Shown here: one piece after another, positions 1-6,905 of the stretch | Numbering within the stretch: the first letter of the stretch is position 1 | Layout of the letters: the number at the start of each line of letters is the position of its first letter | Assembly: GCA_046153695.1 (NCBI GenBank) | Contig: JBJXEZ010000109.1 | Coordinates: 1 to 11,747 of the forward strand | Reading direction: 5' to 3' | DNA from: M3007 sp046153695 | GTDB taxonomy: Bacteria; Bacteroidota; Bacteroidia; Chitinophagales; Saprospiraceae | DNA length: 11,747 nucleotides | Notes under the pieces: model-generated | What the model was told of the DNA's origin: nothing | What the model saw: only the letters and a program-made list of their open reading frames with translations | Databases searched by the model: none | Translations under genes and position numbers: made by a program

Positions 1-312
1 GCCCGGCTGACCAACGGTACCGACGCACCCGTGGAAGATGTGGATCCTTTGGCCAGTATACACGCCGCAGTTACTCGCCGCCGCGCCGATACGGGCATGG
101 AATTTTTTCCCCAACAAAAAATGACCCGTGAAGAAGCCTTGCTATCATACACCATCTGGAATGCCTACGCTGCATTTGAAGAAAATGAAAAAGGCTCGCT
201 CACGCCGGGGAAACGCGCCGATATTGTGGTGCTGTCCGAAGATCTGCTGCGCTGTCCGCCCGAAAAAATCTTGACAGCCAAAGTGCTTCGCACATTTGTA
301 GGAGGAAAATAA
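1..312 (+). CDS. Amidohydrolase family 3 (YtcJ-like), C-terminal fragment
   Basis: This is the last 103 residues of a protein whose start lies left of the window; the frame is open from base 1 and ends at TAA 310-312. The fragment reads NGTDAPVEDVDP, then AAVTRR, then MTREEALLSYTIWNAYAAF, then GSLTPGKRADIVVLSED and a closing VGGK. This is the usual C-terminal order of amidohydrolase family 3 proteins (YtcJ/exoenzyme-regulatory type): the Asp in TDAP corresponds to the late active-site Asp of the metal-dependent hydrolase barrel, and GKRADIVVL is the strand returning to the small beta-sandwich domain. These enzymes hydrolyse C-N bonds in amides or cyclic ureas; the substrate cannot be told from this piece. 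The gene converges on the DEAD-box helicase with 7 bp between the stop codons. Family assignment is firm, specific function unknown. Confidence 0.85.
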   Translation, partial: ARLTNGTDAPVEDVDPLASIHAAVTRRRADTGMEFFPQQKMTREEALLSYTIWNAYAAFEENEKGSLTPGKRADIVVLSEDLLRCPPEKILTAKVLRTFVGGK

Positions 313-334
313 GTACCGGCTATTTATTCTTTTT
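308..334 (+). terminator. Weak A/T-rich hairpin between convergent genes
   Basis: AATAAGTA (308-315) can pair with TATTTATT (321-328), with one G-T wobble and a CCGGC loop, followed by C and five T (330-334). It overlaps both stop codons of the converging amidohydrolase and DEAD-box genes. On the minus strand the stem is followed by TTTTCC, so it might serve both. The stem is almost all A-T, so this is a tentative call. Confidence 0.3.
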
Positions 335-1558
335 GCCCTTTGCCCATTTTTCCGCCTCTTCGATTTCGTTTAGCACGTCTTTCCATTTGTTGACCACATC
401 GCCGGTCATGCGAATGGTTTCGGCGTACTCATTTTTTTCAATTTCCAGGATGGCAATAGGCTGAGACAGATAGGCATGTATCTCGTCGAGCAGTTTTTTT
501 TCTTCCGGGCTGCAGAAAGAGAGCGCCTGCCCTTTTTTATCGCCACGGCCGGTTCGGCCTACACGGTGAACGTAATTCTCGGCTACATCGGGTAAGTCGT
601 AGTTGACTACGAAGTCCACGTTTGGGATGTCAATACCTCGGGCGCTCACGTCGGTGGCAATAAGGATTTTAAGTGTCCCGTCGCGGAAACGGCCCAAAAC
701 CTCAAGTCGGTCATTTTGGTCCTTGCCACCGTGGATGGTTTCGGAGGCTATGCCCACGCGTGCCATTGCCTTGCACGTTCGTTCGGCTCGTACCTGTGTG
801 CGTACGAACACGAGGATTTTTTTGTCCGGCTGTTCACCGATGAATCGTTCAAGGAAAAAGCGCTTGTCGTCCATTTCGACAAAGGCCACGGCGTGGCTCA
901 CGTTTTTGGAGACCGGGTCTTTGGGCGAGATTTGGATGCGAATGGCGCTGCTGTTTACCAATGAGTAGGCCAGTTTTTTGATTTCTTCGTTGATGGTAGC
1001 AGAGAAAAACAGGGTCTGGCGTTTTTTGGGCAGGTGCCAAATCAGGTCACGGATATCTTTTAAAAAACCAAGTTTGAGCATTTGGTCGGCCTCATCAACA
1101 ATGAGCGTTTCCACGGTGTTGAGATGAATATGCCCCTGGCTGACAAGGTCGAACATTCGTCCGGGCGTAACGACAAGAATGTCTACGCCTTTTTCCAGGC
1201 GCGCGATTTGTGGGTCTTGATCCACACCGCCGAAGACGCAAAGGGTCTTAACGCGGGTATTTTTTCCGATTTCTAAAAACACGTCGGTGATCTGCAGGGC
1301 CAGTTCACGAGTAGGCTCCATGACCACGCAACGAATTCCCTCGGAGCGACCGGACTGCTTGCGATCGTGCAGGCGGTGGATGATCGGTATGGCAAAGGCA
1401 GCGGTTTTGCCGGTTCCCGTTTGGGCAATTGCCAGTACGTCCTCTCCTTTCAGTATGGGGGGTATGGACTTGTACTGGATGTCGGTGGGCCGTTTGAAGC
1501 CCATCGTTTCCAGGTTCCGTTTGATCTCTGTTGCAATAGCGTATTCGTCGAATCGCAT
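320..1558 (-). CDS. DEAD-box ATP-dependent RNA helicase (RhlE/CsdA-type)
   Basis: A 412-residue superfamily 2 RNA helicase that uses ATP to unwind short RNA duplexes in ribosome assembly or RNA decay. All core motifs are present in order: Q motif around FKRPTDIQ (21-28), motif I AQTGTGKT (45-52), Ia PTRELA (82-87), GG (110-111), Ib TPGR (131-134), II DEAD (155-158), III SAT (186-188), V ATDVSARGID (301-310), VI HRVGRTGR (331-338). The tail is short and lysine-rich, ending KGKKNK, without the RNA-binding domain of CsdA/DeaD. This compact form resembles RhlE-type proteins of Bacteroidota; the exact subfamily is inferred. The ATG at 1558 begins MRFDEY directly before the Q-motif helix, so it fits the family. 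It is divergent from susC across 132 bp. Cold or growth-rate control is common in the family but is not shown here. Confidence 0.95.
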   Translation of the reverse strand: MRFDEYAIATEIKRNLETMGFKRPTDIQYKSIPPILKGEDVLAIAQTGTGKTAAFAIPIIHRLHDRKQSGRSEGIRCVVMEPTRELALQITDVFLEIGKNTRVKTLCVFGGVDQDPQIARLEKGVDILVVTPGRMFDLVSQGHIHLNTVETLIVDEADQMLKLGFLKDIRDLIWHLPKKRQTLFFSATINEEIKKLAYSLVNSSAIRIQISPKDPVSKNVSHAVAFVEMDDKRFFLERFIGEQPDKKILVFVRTQVRAERTCKAMARVGIASETIHGGKDQNDRLEVLGRFRDGTLKILIATDVSARGIDIPNVDFVVNYDLPDVAENYVHRVGRTGRGDKKGQALSFCSPEEKKLLDEIHAYLSQPIAILEIEKNEYAETIRMTGDVVNKWKDVLNEIEEAEKWAKGKKNK

Positions 1559-1579
1559 GGTGTCTGAAGCGGTTTTGGG

Positions 1580-1587
1580 CGAAGGTA
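1580..1587 (-). promoter_or_regulatory. Candidate -7 element for the DEAD-box helicase
   Basis: The minus strand reads TACCTTCG followed by CCC, one mismatch from the Bacteroidota -7 consensus TAnnTTTG, 21 bases before the helicase ATG. No clear TTG lies about 19 bases upstream (the minus strand reads CTT there), so this rests on one half-site. Confidence 0.3.
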
Positions 1588-1616
1588 TAATTTTAGGATG
1601 TTTTTAAAGAATTGCA

Positions 1617-1625
1617 CATCTTTGC
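1617..1625 (+). promoter_or_regulatory. Candidate -7 element for susC
   Basis: CATCTTTGC differs from TAnnTTTG at the first base only and has the trailing C also seen after the rpsO box. It would start a transcript near base 1630, about 60 bases before the susC ATG. No convincing TTG lies at the -33 distance. A TATAAT (1586-1591) lies further upstream but has no -35 partner. Confidence 0.3.
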
Positions 1626-1653
1626 GGGCACCCCTTTGGCCATTGAGAGGGCA

Positions 1654-1680
1654 TTTAATCATTCATTGTTTAACCATTCA
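1654..1680 (+). repeat. Direct repeat in the susC leader
   Basis: TTTAATCATTCA (1654-1665) and TTTAACCATTCA (1669-1680) differ at one base and are 15 bp apart, ending 10 bp before the susC ATG. The stretch is nearly free of G and should be unstructured in the mRNA. The same CATTCA word is arrayed before rpsO. Confidence 0.5.
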
Positions 1681-1690
1681 ATCTTTTTGT

Positions 1691-4684
1691 ATGAAGAAAT
1701 TCGCAACACTGTTGTGCTTGCTCTGCGCAAGCTCGCTCCTTTGGGCACAAAGCCTGAATGTGAGCGGAGTAGTCAAAGACGAGGCAGGCGAAACGCTTCC
1801 AGGCGTGACCGTCCTCGTTAAAAACACCATAAAAGGCGCTGTGACCGGCAACGACGGGCGCTATTTTGTGGAGGTTCCAGGCGGTGATGCCGTCCTGGTT
1901 TTTTCTTACACCGGTTTTACACGCCTGGAAGTGCCGGTGAACAACCAGCGCGAGCTGGATGTAACCATGACCGAAAGCGGTTCCGCCCTTGGTGAAGTGG
2001 TCGTGGTTGGTTTCGGTACCAGCTACCGGCAGGACCTGACCGGCTCCATTTCCAAATTGAACGCCAAGGAGTTTGAACTCCAGCCGGTGCAGTCGTTTGA
2101 AAACGCCATTCAAGGCCGTGCGGCGGGCGTGTTCATCAACTCTGGCAGTGGCAAGCTCGGTCAGGGGCTGAATATCCGTGTTCGGGGCATTTCCTCGGTA
2201 TCGGCCAGCAACCAGCCCTTGTTCGTTATCGACGGGGTACCAGTCATCTCCGAGGCCATCGGTAGCGCTACCGAACCGGACAACCCGTTAGCTACCATCG
2301 CGCCTGAGGACATCGAGTCTATTGACATTTTGAAAGATGCCTCGGCAGCTGCCATTTACGGCGCACGGGCATCCAACGGCGTGATACTCGTGACTACCAA
2401 ATCGGGCCGCGTTGGGCGTACCAAGGTCAGCTTTGGTTACTATGGCGGTGTGAGCAGCCCCACACGCAAGCGCGAGTGGCTGAACGCAGCCGAGTACCGC
2501 GAGCTGTTTGATTACGCAGCCAAGGAATCTGATTTTGGTGTTTTGGAAGCCGCCGACGAGTTCGCCGGCGAAACCGGCACCGATGATTGGAACAGCACCA
2601 ACGACACAGATTGGGCCAACGAGGCCTTCCAGTCGGGCAGTGTACGGAACGCAAACCTGAATATCAGCGGCGGTGATGCGCGGACCTCGTTCATGGTCAG
2701 CGGCACATGGAACGACCAAACCGGTATCATCATCGGGAACTCCCTCAACCGCCTCAATGGTCGCCTAAACCTCGACCACAAGGTGAGCAACCAGCTCCGG
2801 TTTGGAACCACTATCGGCTTGACCAAAAGCCTGAACAAACGGGTACCAAGCGACAACGCTTTTTCCAACCCGCTCCAACTAAACGCCCTGCCGCCCATAC
2901 AAGCAAAAATTGACCCCACGACGGGCGAACTCAACCAGAACACACTGTACTACAATAACCTGCTCAACATTGTGAATGGCTTCGATGATGCCCTCACTTA
3001 CCGCTCCCTGAGCACCATCTACGGGCAGTGGGATATTACCGACCGCCTCTCGTTCCGTACTGAGTACGGTTTAGACTGGCTCAATTTGCAGGAAGAGCAG
3101 TTTCTTGGCCGCAAAACCGAAGACGGAGCGCCCACCGGCCAGAGCTACAGCAACCAGGTGAACACAATCAACCAGAACGTGAACAGCTACTTCACCTACA
3201 CGCAAAAGGTGAACGATAATTTCGACTTCAATGGCACGCTTGGTATGCAGCACCAGACTGGTGCCAATGAAAGTACCAGCGCTACCGGTCAGGGCCTGCC
3301 CAACGACCGCTTCACCAAGATCGCATCGGCGGCAAAGATTGTGGCGGCCACGACCACCGAAACCCGCTACGCTTTCACCTCGTACTTTGCCCGCGCTAAC
3401 TTTAAGTTGTACGACCGATTCCTCGTCGGCATCAGCGGCCGTATTGACGGCTCGTCGCGGTTTGGCGAAGACCAGCGTTTCGGCTTTTTCCCCGCTGGCT
3501 CGGTCGGCTACATCCTGAGTAACGAACCTTTCTGGAGCGATAACTCCGTCATCAATTTCCTGAAAGTGCGTGCCAGCTACGGCCGTACGGGCAACGCCGA
3601 GATCGGCAACTTCGCCTCCCGCACCTTGTGGGGTGCCAATTTTGTTGGCGATCTGTCGGGTATCGTTCCTACCCAGTTGGGCGTGAACGCACTGACATGG
3701 GAAAACACCGACCAGTTGGATATCGGCCTTGAGTTCGGCCTTTTAGGCGACCGGGTTTCTGCCACGTTGGATTATTTCAGCAAAACTACGAATGACCTGC
3801 TGCTCAACCTGCCGCTTCCTGCGTCCAACGGTTTTACAATAATTACCAAAAACCTCGGATCGCTCACCAACAACGGCTTCGAGGCCACTGTGACCACCCA
3901 AAACCTCATCGGCAAGTTCCGCTGGTCCACTACGTTCAACATCTCAGCGTACACAAACAAGGTGACTAACCTGAATGGCTCCACCATAGACGGCGGTTCC
4001 CGCCAGGTGGGTCGCGTGTCCGAGGGTGAGGCGTTCGGCTATTTCTACGGCCCAAAATACGCTGGTGTGAACCCCGACAACGGCAATGCCCAGTACTACG
4101 ATGTGGAAGGCAACATTCATGATCAGGACGATTTTCTGGATCTGCCCGATGCCATGCGTAACCAAAAGGTAGGTGACCCCAATCCCGACTTTTTTGGCGG
4201 TATGAACAACCGCTTCAGCTATGGAGGCTTTGCCCTGGACGTGCAGTTGCAGTTTGTTTCGGGCAATGACCTGTACAATATCGCCGGTTTTTTCCAGTCC
4301 GTAAACGGCGACTACTTCGACAATCAGTCCAGAGATCAGTTGGACTACTGGCGCGCACCGGGCCAGATCACGCAGATTCCCGAACCGCGCCTGTACAGCG
4401 GCAATGGCGCCATTAAGTCCAGCCGTTGGGTACAGGACGGTTCCTACATGCGCGTGAAAGCGGCCACACTCAGTTACACATTCCCCAAGAGCATGATCTC
4501 GCGTTTGAAGATGGACAATCTATCGGTGTATGTTTCGGGCCAAAACCTGCTGACATTCACCGGTTACGAAGGCTATGACCCGGAAGTGAACGCCACCTAC
4601 ATCACCGGTGTGAACCTCGGCCACGATTTTTACACTCCGCCGCAGGCCCGCATCTTTACTTTTGGCCTAAACGCCACGTTTTGA
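1691..4684 (+). CDS. SusC/RagA-family TonB-linked outer membrane transporter
   Basis: This 997-residue protein is the beta-barrel half of a SusCD importer, which moves glycans, peptides or similar oligomers across the outer membrane using TonB energy. From the chosen ATG, MKKFATLLCLLCASSLLWAQ (1-20) is a signal peptide. A CarboxypepD_reg-like domain follows (about 23-95, with GETLPGVTVLVK and GRYFVEV), then a TonB-box-like GEVVVVGFGT (101-110). The plug (about 113-238) contains IQGRAAGV, IRVRG, PLFVIDGVP, DIESIDILKDASAAAIYGAR and NGVILVTTKSG, the SusC signature. The rest is barrel, ending in Phe (FGLNATF) as Bam-assembled barrels do. The open frame extends up to 1598, but those 31 residues lack a signal sequence and cover the promoter region. 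susD follows after 87 bp. The substrate is unknown and no degradative enzymes are adjacent. Confidence 0.95.
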   Translation: MKKFATLLCLLCASSLLWAQSLNVSGVVKDEAGETLPGVTVLVKNTIKGAVTGNDGRYFVEVPGGDAVLVFSYTGFTRLEVPVNNQRELDVTMTESGSALGEVVVVGFGTSYRQDLTGSISKLNAKEFELQPVQSFENAIQGRAAGVFINSGSGKLGQGLNIRVRGISSVSASNQPLFVIDGVPVISEAIGSATEPDNPLATIAPEDIESIDILKDASAAAIYGARASNGVILVTTKSGRVGRTKVSFGYYGGVSSPTRKREWLNAAEYRELFDYAAKESDFGVLEAADEFAGETGTDDWNSTNDTDWANEAFQSGSVRNANLNISGGDARTSFMVSGTWNDQTGIIIGNSLNRLNGRLNLDHKVSNQLRFGTTIGLTKSLNKRVPSDNAFSNPLQLNALPPIQAKIDPTTGELNQNTLYYNNLLNIVNGFDDALTYRSLSTIYGQWDITDRLSFRTEYGLDWLNLQEEQFLGRKTEDGAPTGQSYSNQVNTINQNVNSYFTYTQKVNDNFDFNGTLGMQHQTGANESTSATGQGLPNDRFTKIASAAKIVAATTTETRYAFTSYFARANFKLYDRFLVGISGRIDGSSRFGEDQRFGFFPAGSVGYILSNEPFWSDNSVINFLKVRASYGRTGNAEIGNFASRTLWGANFVGDLSGIVPTQLGVNALTWENTDQLDIGLEFGLLGDRVSATLDYFSKTTNDLLLNLPLPASNGFTIITKNLGSLTNNGFEATVTTQNLIGKFRWSTTFNISAYTNKVTNLNGSTIDGGSRQVGRVSEGEAFGYFYGPKYAGVNPDNGNAQYYDVEGNIHDQDDFLDLPDAMRNQKVGDPNPDFFGGMNNRFSYGGFALDVQLQFVSGNDLYNIAGFFQSVNGDYFDNQSRDQLDYWRAPGQITQIPEPRLYSGNGAIKSSRWVQDGSYMRVKAATLSYTFPKSMISRLKMDNLSVYVSGQNLLTFTGYEGYDPEVNATYITGVNLGHDFYTPPQARIFTFGLNATF

Positions 4685-4740
4685 ATGTGCTAACTTGTCA
4701 ATACATCAATAAGATGCTTGACGATCGGAGCACATTTTTT
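4685..4740 (+). terminator. Terminator-like hairpin between susC and susD
   Basis: Directly after the susC stop, ATGTGCT (4685-4691) pairs with AGCACAT (4729-4735). Inside it GTCAA (4697-4701) pairs with TTGAC (4718-4722). Six T (4735-4740) follow. This has the form of a modest intrinsic terminator or attenuator inside a pair that is normally co-transcribed. The two stem segments are separated by internal loops, so efficiency is probably partial. Confidence 0.45.
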
Positions 4741-4771
4741 ACTCTTCAACATGATAAAATTTAACTCAATT

Positions 4772-6148
4772 ATGAAAAAAATAATAGCACTCATAGGCAT
4801 GGTTGCCGCCCTTACATTCGGCTCCTGTGTCAAGGAATTGGAAATTGATCCAGTACAGAGCATTGATGCCACGGTGGCCCTGGAAACTGCCGCAGACCTG
4901 GAGTCAGCTCTCGTAGGCGCGTACGGCATCATGCACGGCGGAGCGCTTTACGGCACGAACCTCAACCTCTTGCCTGAATTGCTTGGTTCCGACAACTACT
5001 GCCAATGGCGTGGCACGTTTCAGAGCTTCCGCCAGGTCATGAACAAGGCCATGACGGTAGACAATGCCGAGGCATCACGCACCTGGATTGCGGGATACCG
5101 CGCCATCAATGTGGCCAACAATGTGCTGGCCAACCTCGGCAAGGTGACCGATCCGGACCAGAAAGCGGCTATCGAGGCGGAGGCCTTGTTCATCCGCGGT
5201 ATCATGCATTTTGAGTTGGTTCGCATTTACGCCAAGCCGTGGGATCCCACCGGCACTAATAACGGCCTTGGCGTGCCAATTTCTAAAACGGCTGTGGCCA
5301 ACGAAGAGGCTGCCAGTGTGAAAGGTGCTCGCAATACCATTGCTGATGTGTACGCGCAAATCATTCAAGACCTGCGCGGTGCTGAACTGGCTTTGCCCGA
5401 TTCGCGTGATGGCACCGACCAATACCGCGCCACCACTTACACGGCCAAGGCCTTTCTCTCGAGGGTGTACCTCCAGCAGGGCCGCCACGCTGATGCGCTC
5501 ACTATGGCAGATGCCGTTATTGGGAGTGGAAACTACACGTTGAACGCCTCTATTGCGAGCACGTTCACCAACAAGTTTACCCGCGAAACGATCTTCGAAC
5601 TATACAACAACGACCAAAACAACGCGGGCACTTCCAACGACGGCCTCACTACGTTTTACGCCAGTCTGCCGGGCATCGGACGCTCCGATGTACGCATGCT
5701 GGCCGCCTTCGCAAACCTGTACGAGGTTGACGACGAGCGGAGCAGTCAGCTCATCTACTTCGGAACGGGCCGCCGGCCAGGTTCCCGCCAAACGGGCAAG
5801 TGGACAAGCTTTGGCCAAAATATCCCGGTTATCCGACTGTCGGAAATGCTGCTTACCCGTGCCGAGTGCAACTTCATTCTTGGTTCGGCAGTGGGAGCAG
5901 AACCATTGGCTGACGTGAACGCCGTACGCCTTCGCGCCCGTGCAACCGAATTGGGCACCATTGACCTGGACGATATCATCAATGAGCGCAGCCTTGAACT
6001 TTGCTTCGAGGGTTTACGGATACATGACCTGAAGCGGCTTAAATTGAGTACTGGTGCATACCCGTACGATGACCCGCTGCTCGTGTTCCCGATCCCGGAG
6101 CGGGAGATTCGCGCCAACAGTGCGCTGGTGCAAAACGACGGGTATTAA
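4772..6148 (+). CDS. SusD/RagB-family outer-membrane nutrient-binding lipoprotein
   Basis: A 458-residue lipoprotein that forms the surface lid over the SusC barrel and captures its ligand. From the ATG at 4772, MKKIIALIGMVAALTFGSC is a lipoprotein signal with Cys19 as the lipidated residue. The following VKELE is acidic, resembling the Bacteroidota lipoprotein export signal for surface display. The N-terminal TPR-like half contains DLESALVGAYG, LLPELLGSDN, WIAGYRAINVANNVL and EAEALFIRGIMHFELVRIY. The C-terminal part has IPVIRLSEMLLTRAE, INERSLELCFEGLRIHDLKR and a closing FPIPEREIRANSALVQNDGY-type end, typical of RagB/SusD. It is somewhat shorter than many SusD proteins (about 500-550). Upstream in-frame ATGs at 4718 and 4751 would precede the signal peptide, and the first lies in the hairpin region. 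The ligand is unknown. Confidence 0.94.
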   Translation: MKKIIALIGMVAALTFGSCVKELEIDPVQSIDATVALETAADLESALVGAYGIMHGGALYGTNLNLLPELLGSDNYCQWRGTFQSFRQVMNKAMTVDNAEASRTWIAGYRAINVANNVLANLGKVTDPDQKAAIEAEALFIRGIMHFELVRIYAKPWDPTGTNNGLGVPISKTAVANEEAASVKGARNTIADVYAQIIQDLRGAELALPDSRDGTDQYRATTYTAKAFLSRVYLQQGRHADALTMADAVIGSGNYTLNASIASTFTNKFTRETIFELYNNDQNNAGTSNDGLTTFYASLPGIGRSDVRMLAAFANLYEVDDERSSQLIYFGTGRRPGSRQTGKWTSFGQNIPVIRLSEMLLTRAECNFILGSAVGAEPLADVNAVRLRARATELGTIDLDDIINERSLELCFEGLRIHDLKRLKLSTGAYPYDDPLLVFPIPEREIRANSALVQNDGY

Positions 6149-6201
6149 TAGTAGAACGAGTATAAATTTTAGTCAGGCGACTGAAATGTAAACTCGCTTT
6201 T

Positions 6202-6241
6202 AAACGCCGGAAGGATTCAAACCCTTCCGGCGTTTCTTTTT
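6202..6241 (+). terminator. Strong intrinsic terminator after susD
   Basis: AAACGCCGGAAGG (6202-6214) and CCTTCCGGCGTTT (6223-6235) form a perfect 13-bp stem with an 8-base loop, followed by C and a five-T run. It lies 53 bp past the susD stop and ends the susCD transcript. No T run follows on the minus strand, so it is one-directional. Confidence 0.9.
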
Positions 6242-6290
6242 CACCGATTTTATTTGAAAGAAACAGACTGGCAAGACGCGCCAACGATTT

Positions 6291-6318
6291 GAGCGAATTC
6301 AACTTCTCGCTCTTTTTT
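6291..6318 (+). terminator. Second, tandem plus-strand terminator
   Basis: GAGCGA (6291-6296) pairs with TCGCTC (6307-6312) around a 10-base loop and is followed directly by six T (6313-6318). It points the same way as the terminator at 6202-6241 and ends just before the 3' end of the opposing DUF983 gene. It would block residual read-through from susD into antisense of that gene. Confidence 0.7.
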
Positions 6319-6325
6319 CCAGGTA

Positions 6326-6736
6326 CTAATTCTGTCGGGCGCGTTCTTTTTCAACCGCGTGCGGGTCGAAACGCACATTGAGGTTGAGCCACATCAAGCG
6401 GGATATGCGGAAAGTATACGCGAAATTGACCGCCAAAAAAGCGATCAGGATAGCAAAAGCCGTGTTCAGCCCCCAGCCAAGTATCCAGTGAATGAGTGCC
6501 ACAAAGAACAGGCAAAACCAGGCGGTCCAGATGTAGGAGATGAACATAGCCCCGTAATAGTAGCCCGGTTCGGGGAAATAGTTCAAGTCGCATTTGGGAC
6601 AACGCGGCAGCATATCGAAGGACTTGTTAAACGACCAACTGCCCGTGAGAAACGTATCTCCTTCGTGGCAACGAGGGCATTTCAGGGTAAAAATGCTGTA
6701 AGCCTTTGATCCTTTTTTGCACATAGTGGCGGGCAT
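6326..6736 (-). CDS. DUF983 family zinc-ribbon membrane protein
   Basis: A 136-residue protein with the DUF983 layout, function not established. A cytosolic zinc ribbon is formed by CPRC (Cys20, Cys23) and CPKC (Cys46, Cys49). Next comes the family signature EPGYYYGAM (56-64), then two hydrophobic helices (about 65-87 and 91-108), and a charged tail ending VEKERARQN. The first ATG (6736) is preferred because it follows the AT-rich AACGAATAA typical of Bacteroidota starts. The Met at residue 5 (6724) is an alternative and would not remove any domain. The gene lies downstream of the PIF1-like helicase on the same strand but is separated from it by a 148-bp inverted repeat, so co-transcription is doubtful. 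No convincing promoter was found. Confidence 0.9.
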   Translation of the reverse strand: MPATMCKKGSKAYSIFTLKCPRCHEGDTFLTGSWSFNKSFDMLPRCPKCDLNYFPEPGYYYGAMFISYIWTAWFCLFFVALIHWILGWGLNTAFAILIAFLAVNFAYTFRISRLMWLNLNVRFDPHAVEKERARQN

Positions 6737-6752
6737 TTATTCGTTAAAGAAC

Positions 6753-6900
6753 GGCGCGGGAATAAAAAGTACAAATTTGGGGAGCCGTTTTTGTTGCTGT
6801 TGAGGCGAGAGAAGGGCGTTTAGTGGTGCCTAAACAACCGACGAGCAACGAAAACAGCGGCAAAATTAGGCCGCCAAATTTGTACCCTTATTCCCGCGCC
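6753..6900. repeat. 148-bp long inverted repeat with nested stems
   Basis: The left arm (6753-6780) and right arm (6874-6900) match in two perfect blocks. GGCGCGGGAATAA (6753-6765) pairs with 6888-6900, and GTACAAATTTGG (6769-6780) pairs with 6874-6885, broken only by AAA opposite CC. The interior can continue pairing: GCCG 6784-6787 with 6858-6861, GTTGCT 6793-6798 with 6844-6849, GTTG 6799-6802 with 6835-6838, and either AGGC/GCCT or the GTTTAG/CTAAAC hairpin (6818-6823 with 6830-6835). It fills the gap between the PIF1 helicase stop (6906) and DUF983. It may be a MITE-like element, an mRNA 3'-end structure or a small RNA. No target-site duplication is evident and no T run follows on either strand. 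Confidence 0.8.
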
Positions 6901-6905
6901 TTTCC

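Noticed and set aside
1598..1690. SusC start at 1598
   Set aside because: The 31 extra residues precede a complete signal peptide and overlap the candidate promoter and repeat leader.
2288..2943. Minus-strand open frames inside susC
   Set aside because: They overlap each other and the strongly supported susC frame, and have no recognisable domains or leaders.
4718..4771. SusD start at 4718 or 4751
   Set aside because: Either would bury the lipoprotein signal peptide, which begins cleanly at 4772.
6753..6900. Reading the long inverted repeat as an ordinary intrinsic terminator of the PIF1-like gene
   Set aside because: No T run follows the stem on the minus strand, and the 93-base spacer is far larger than a terminator loop.
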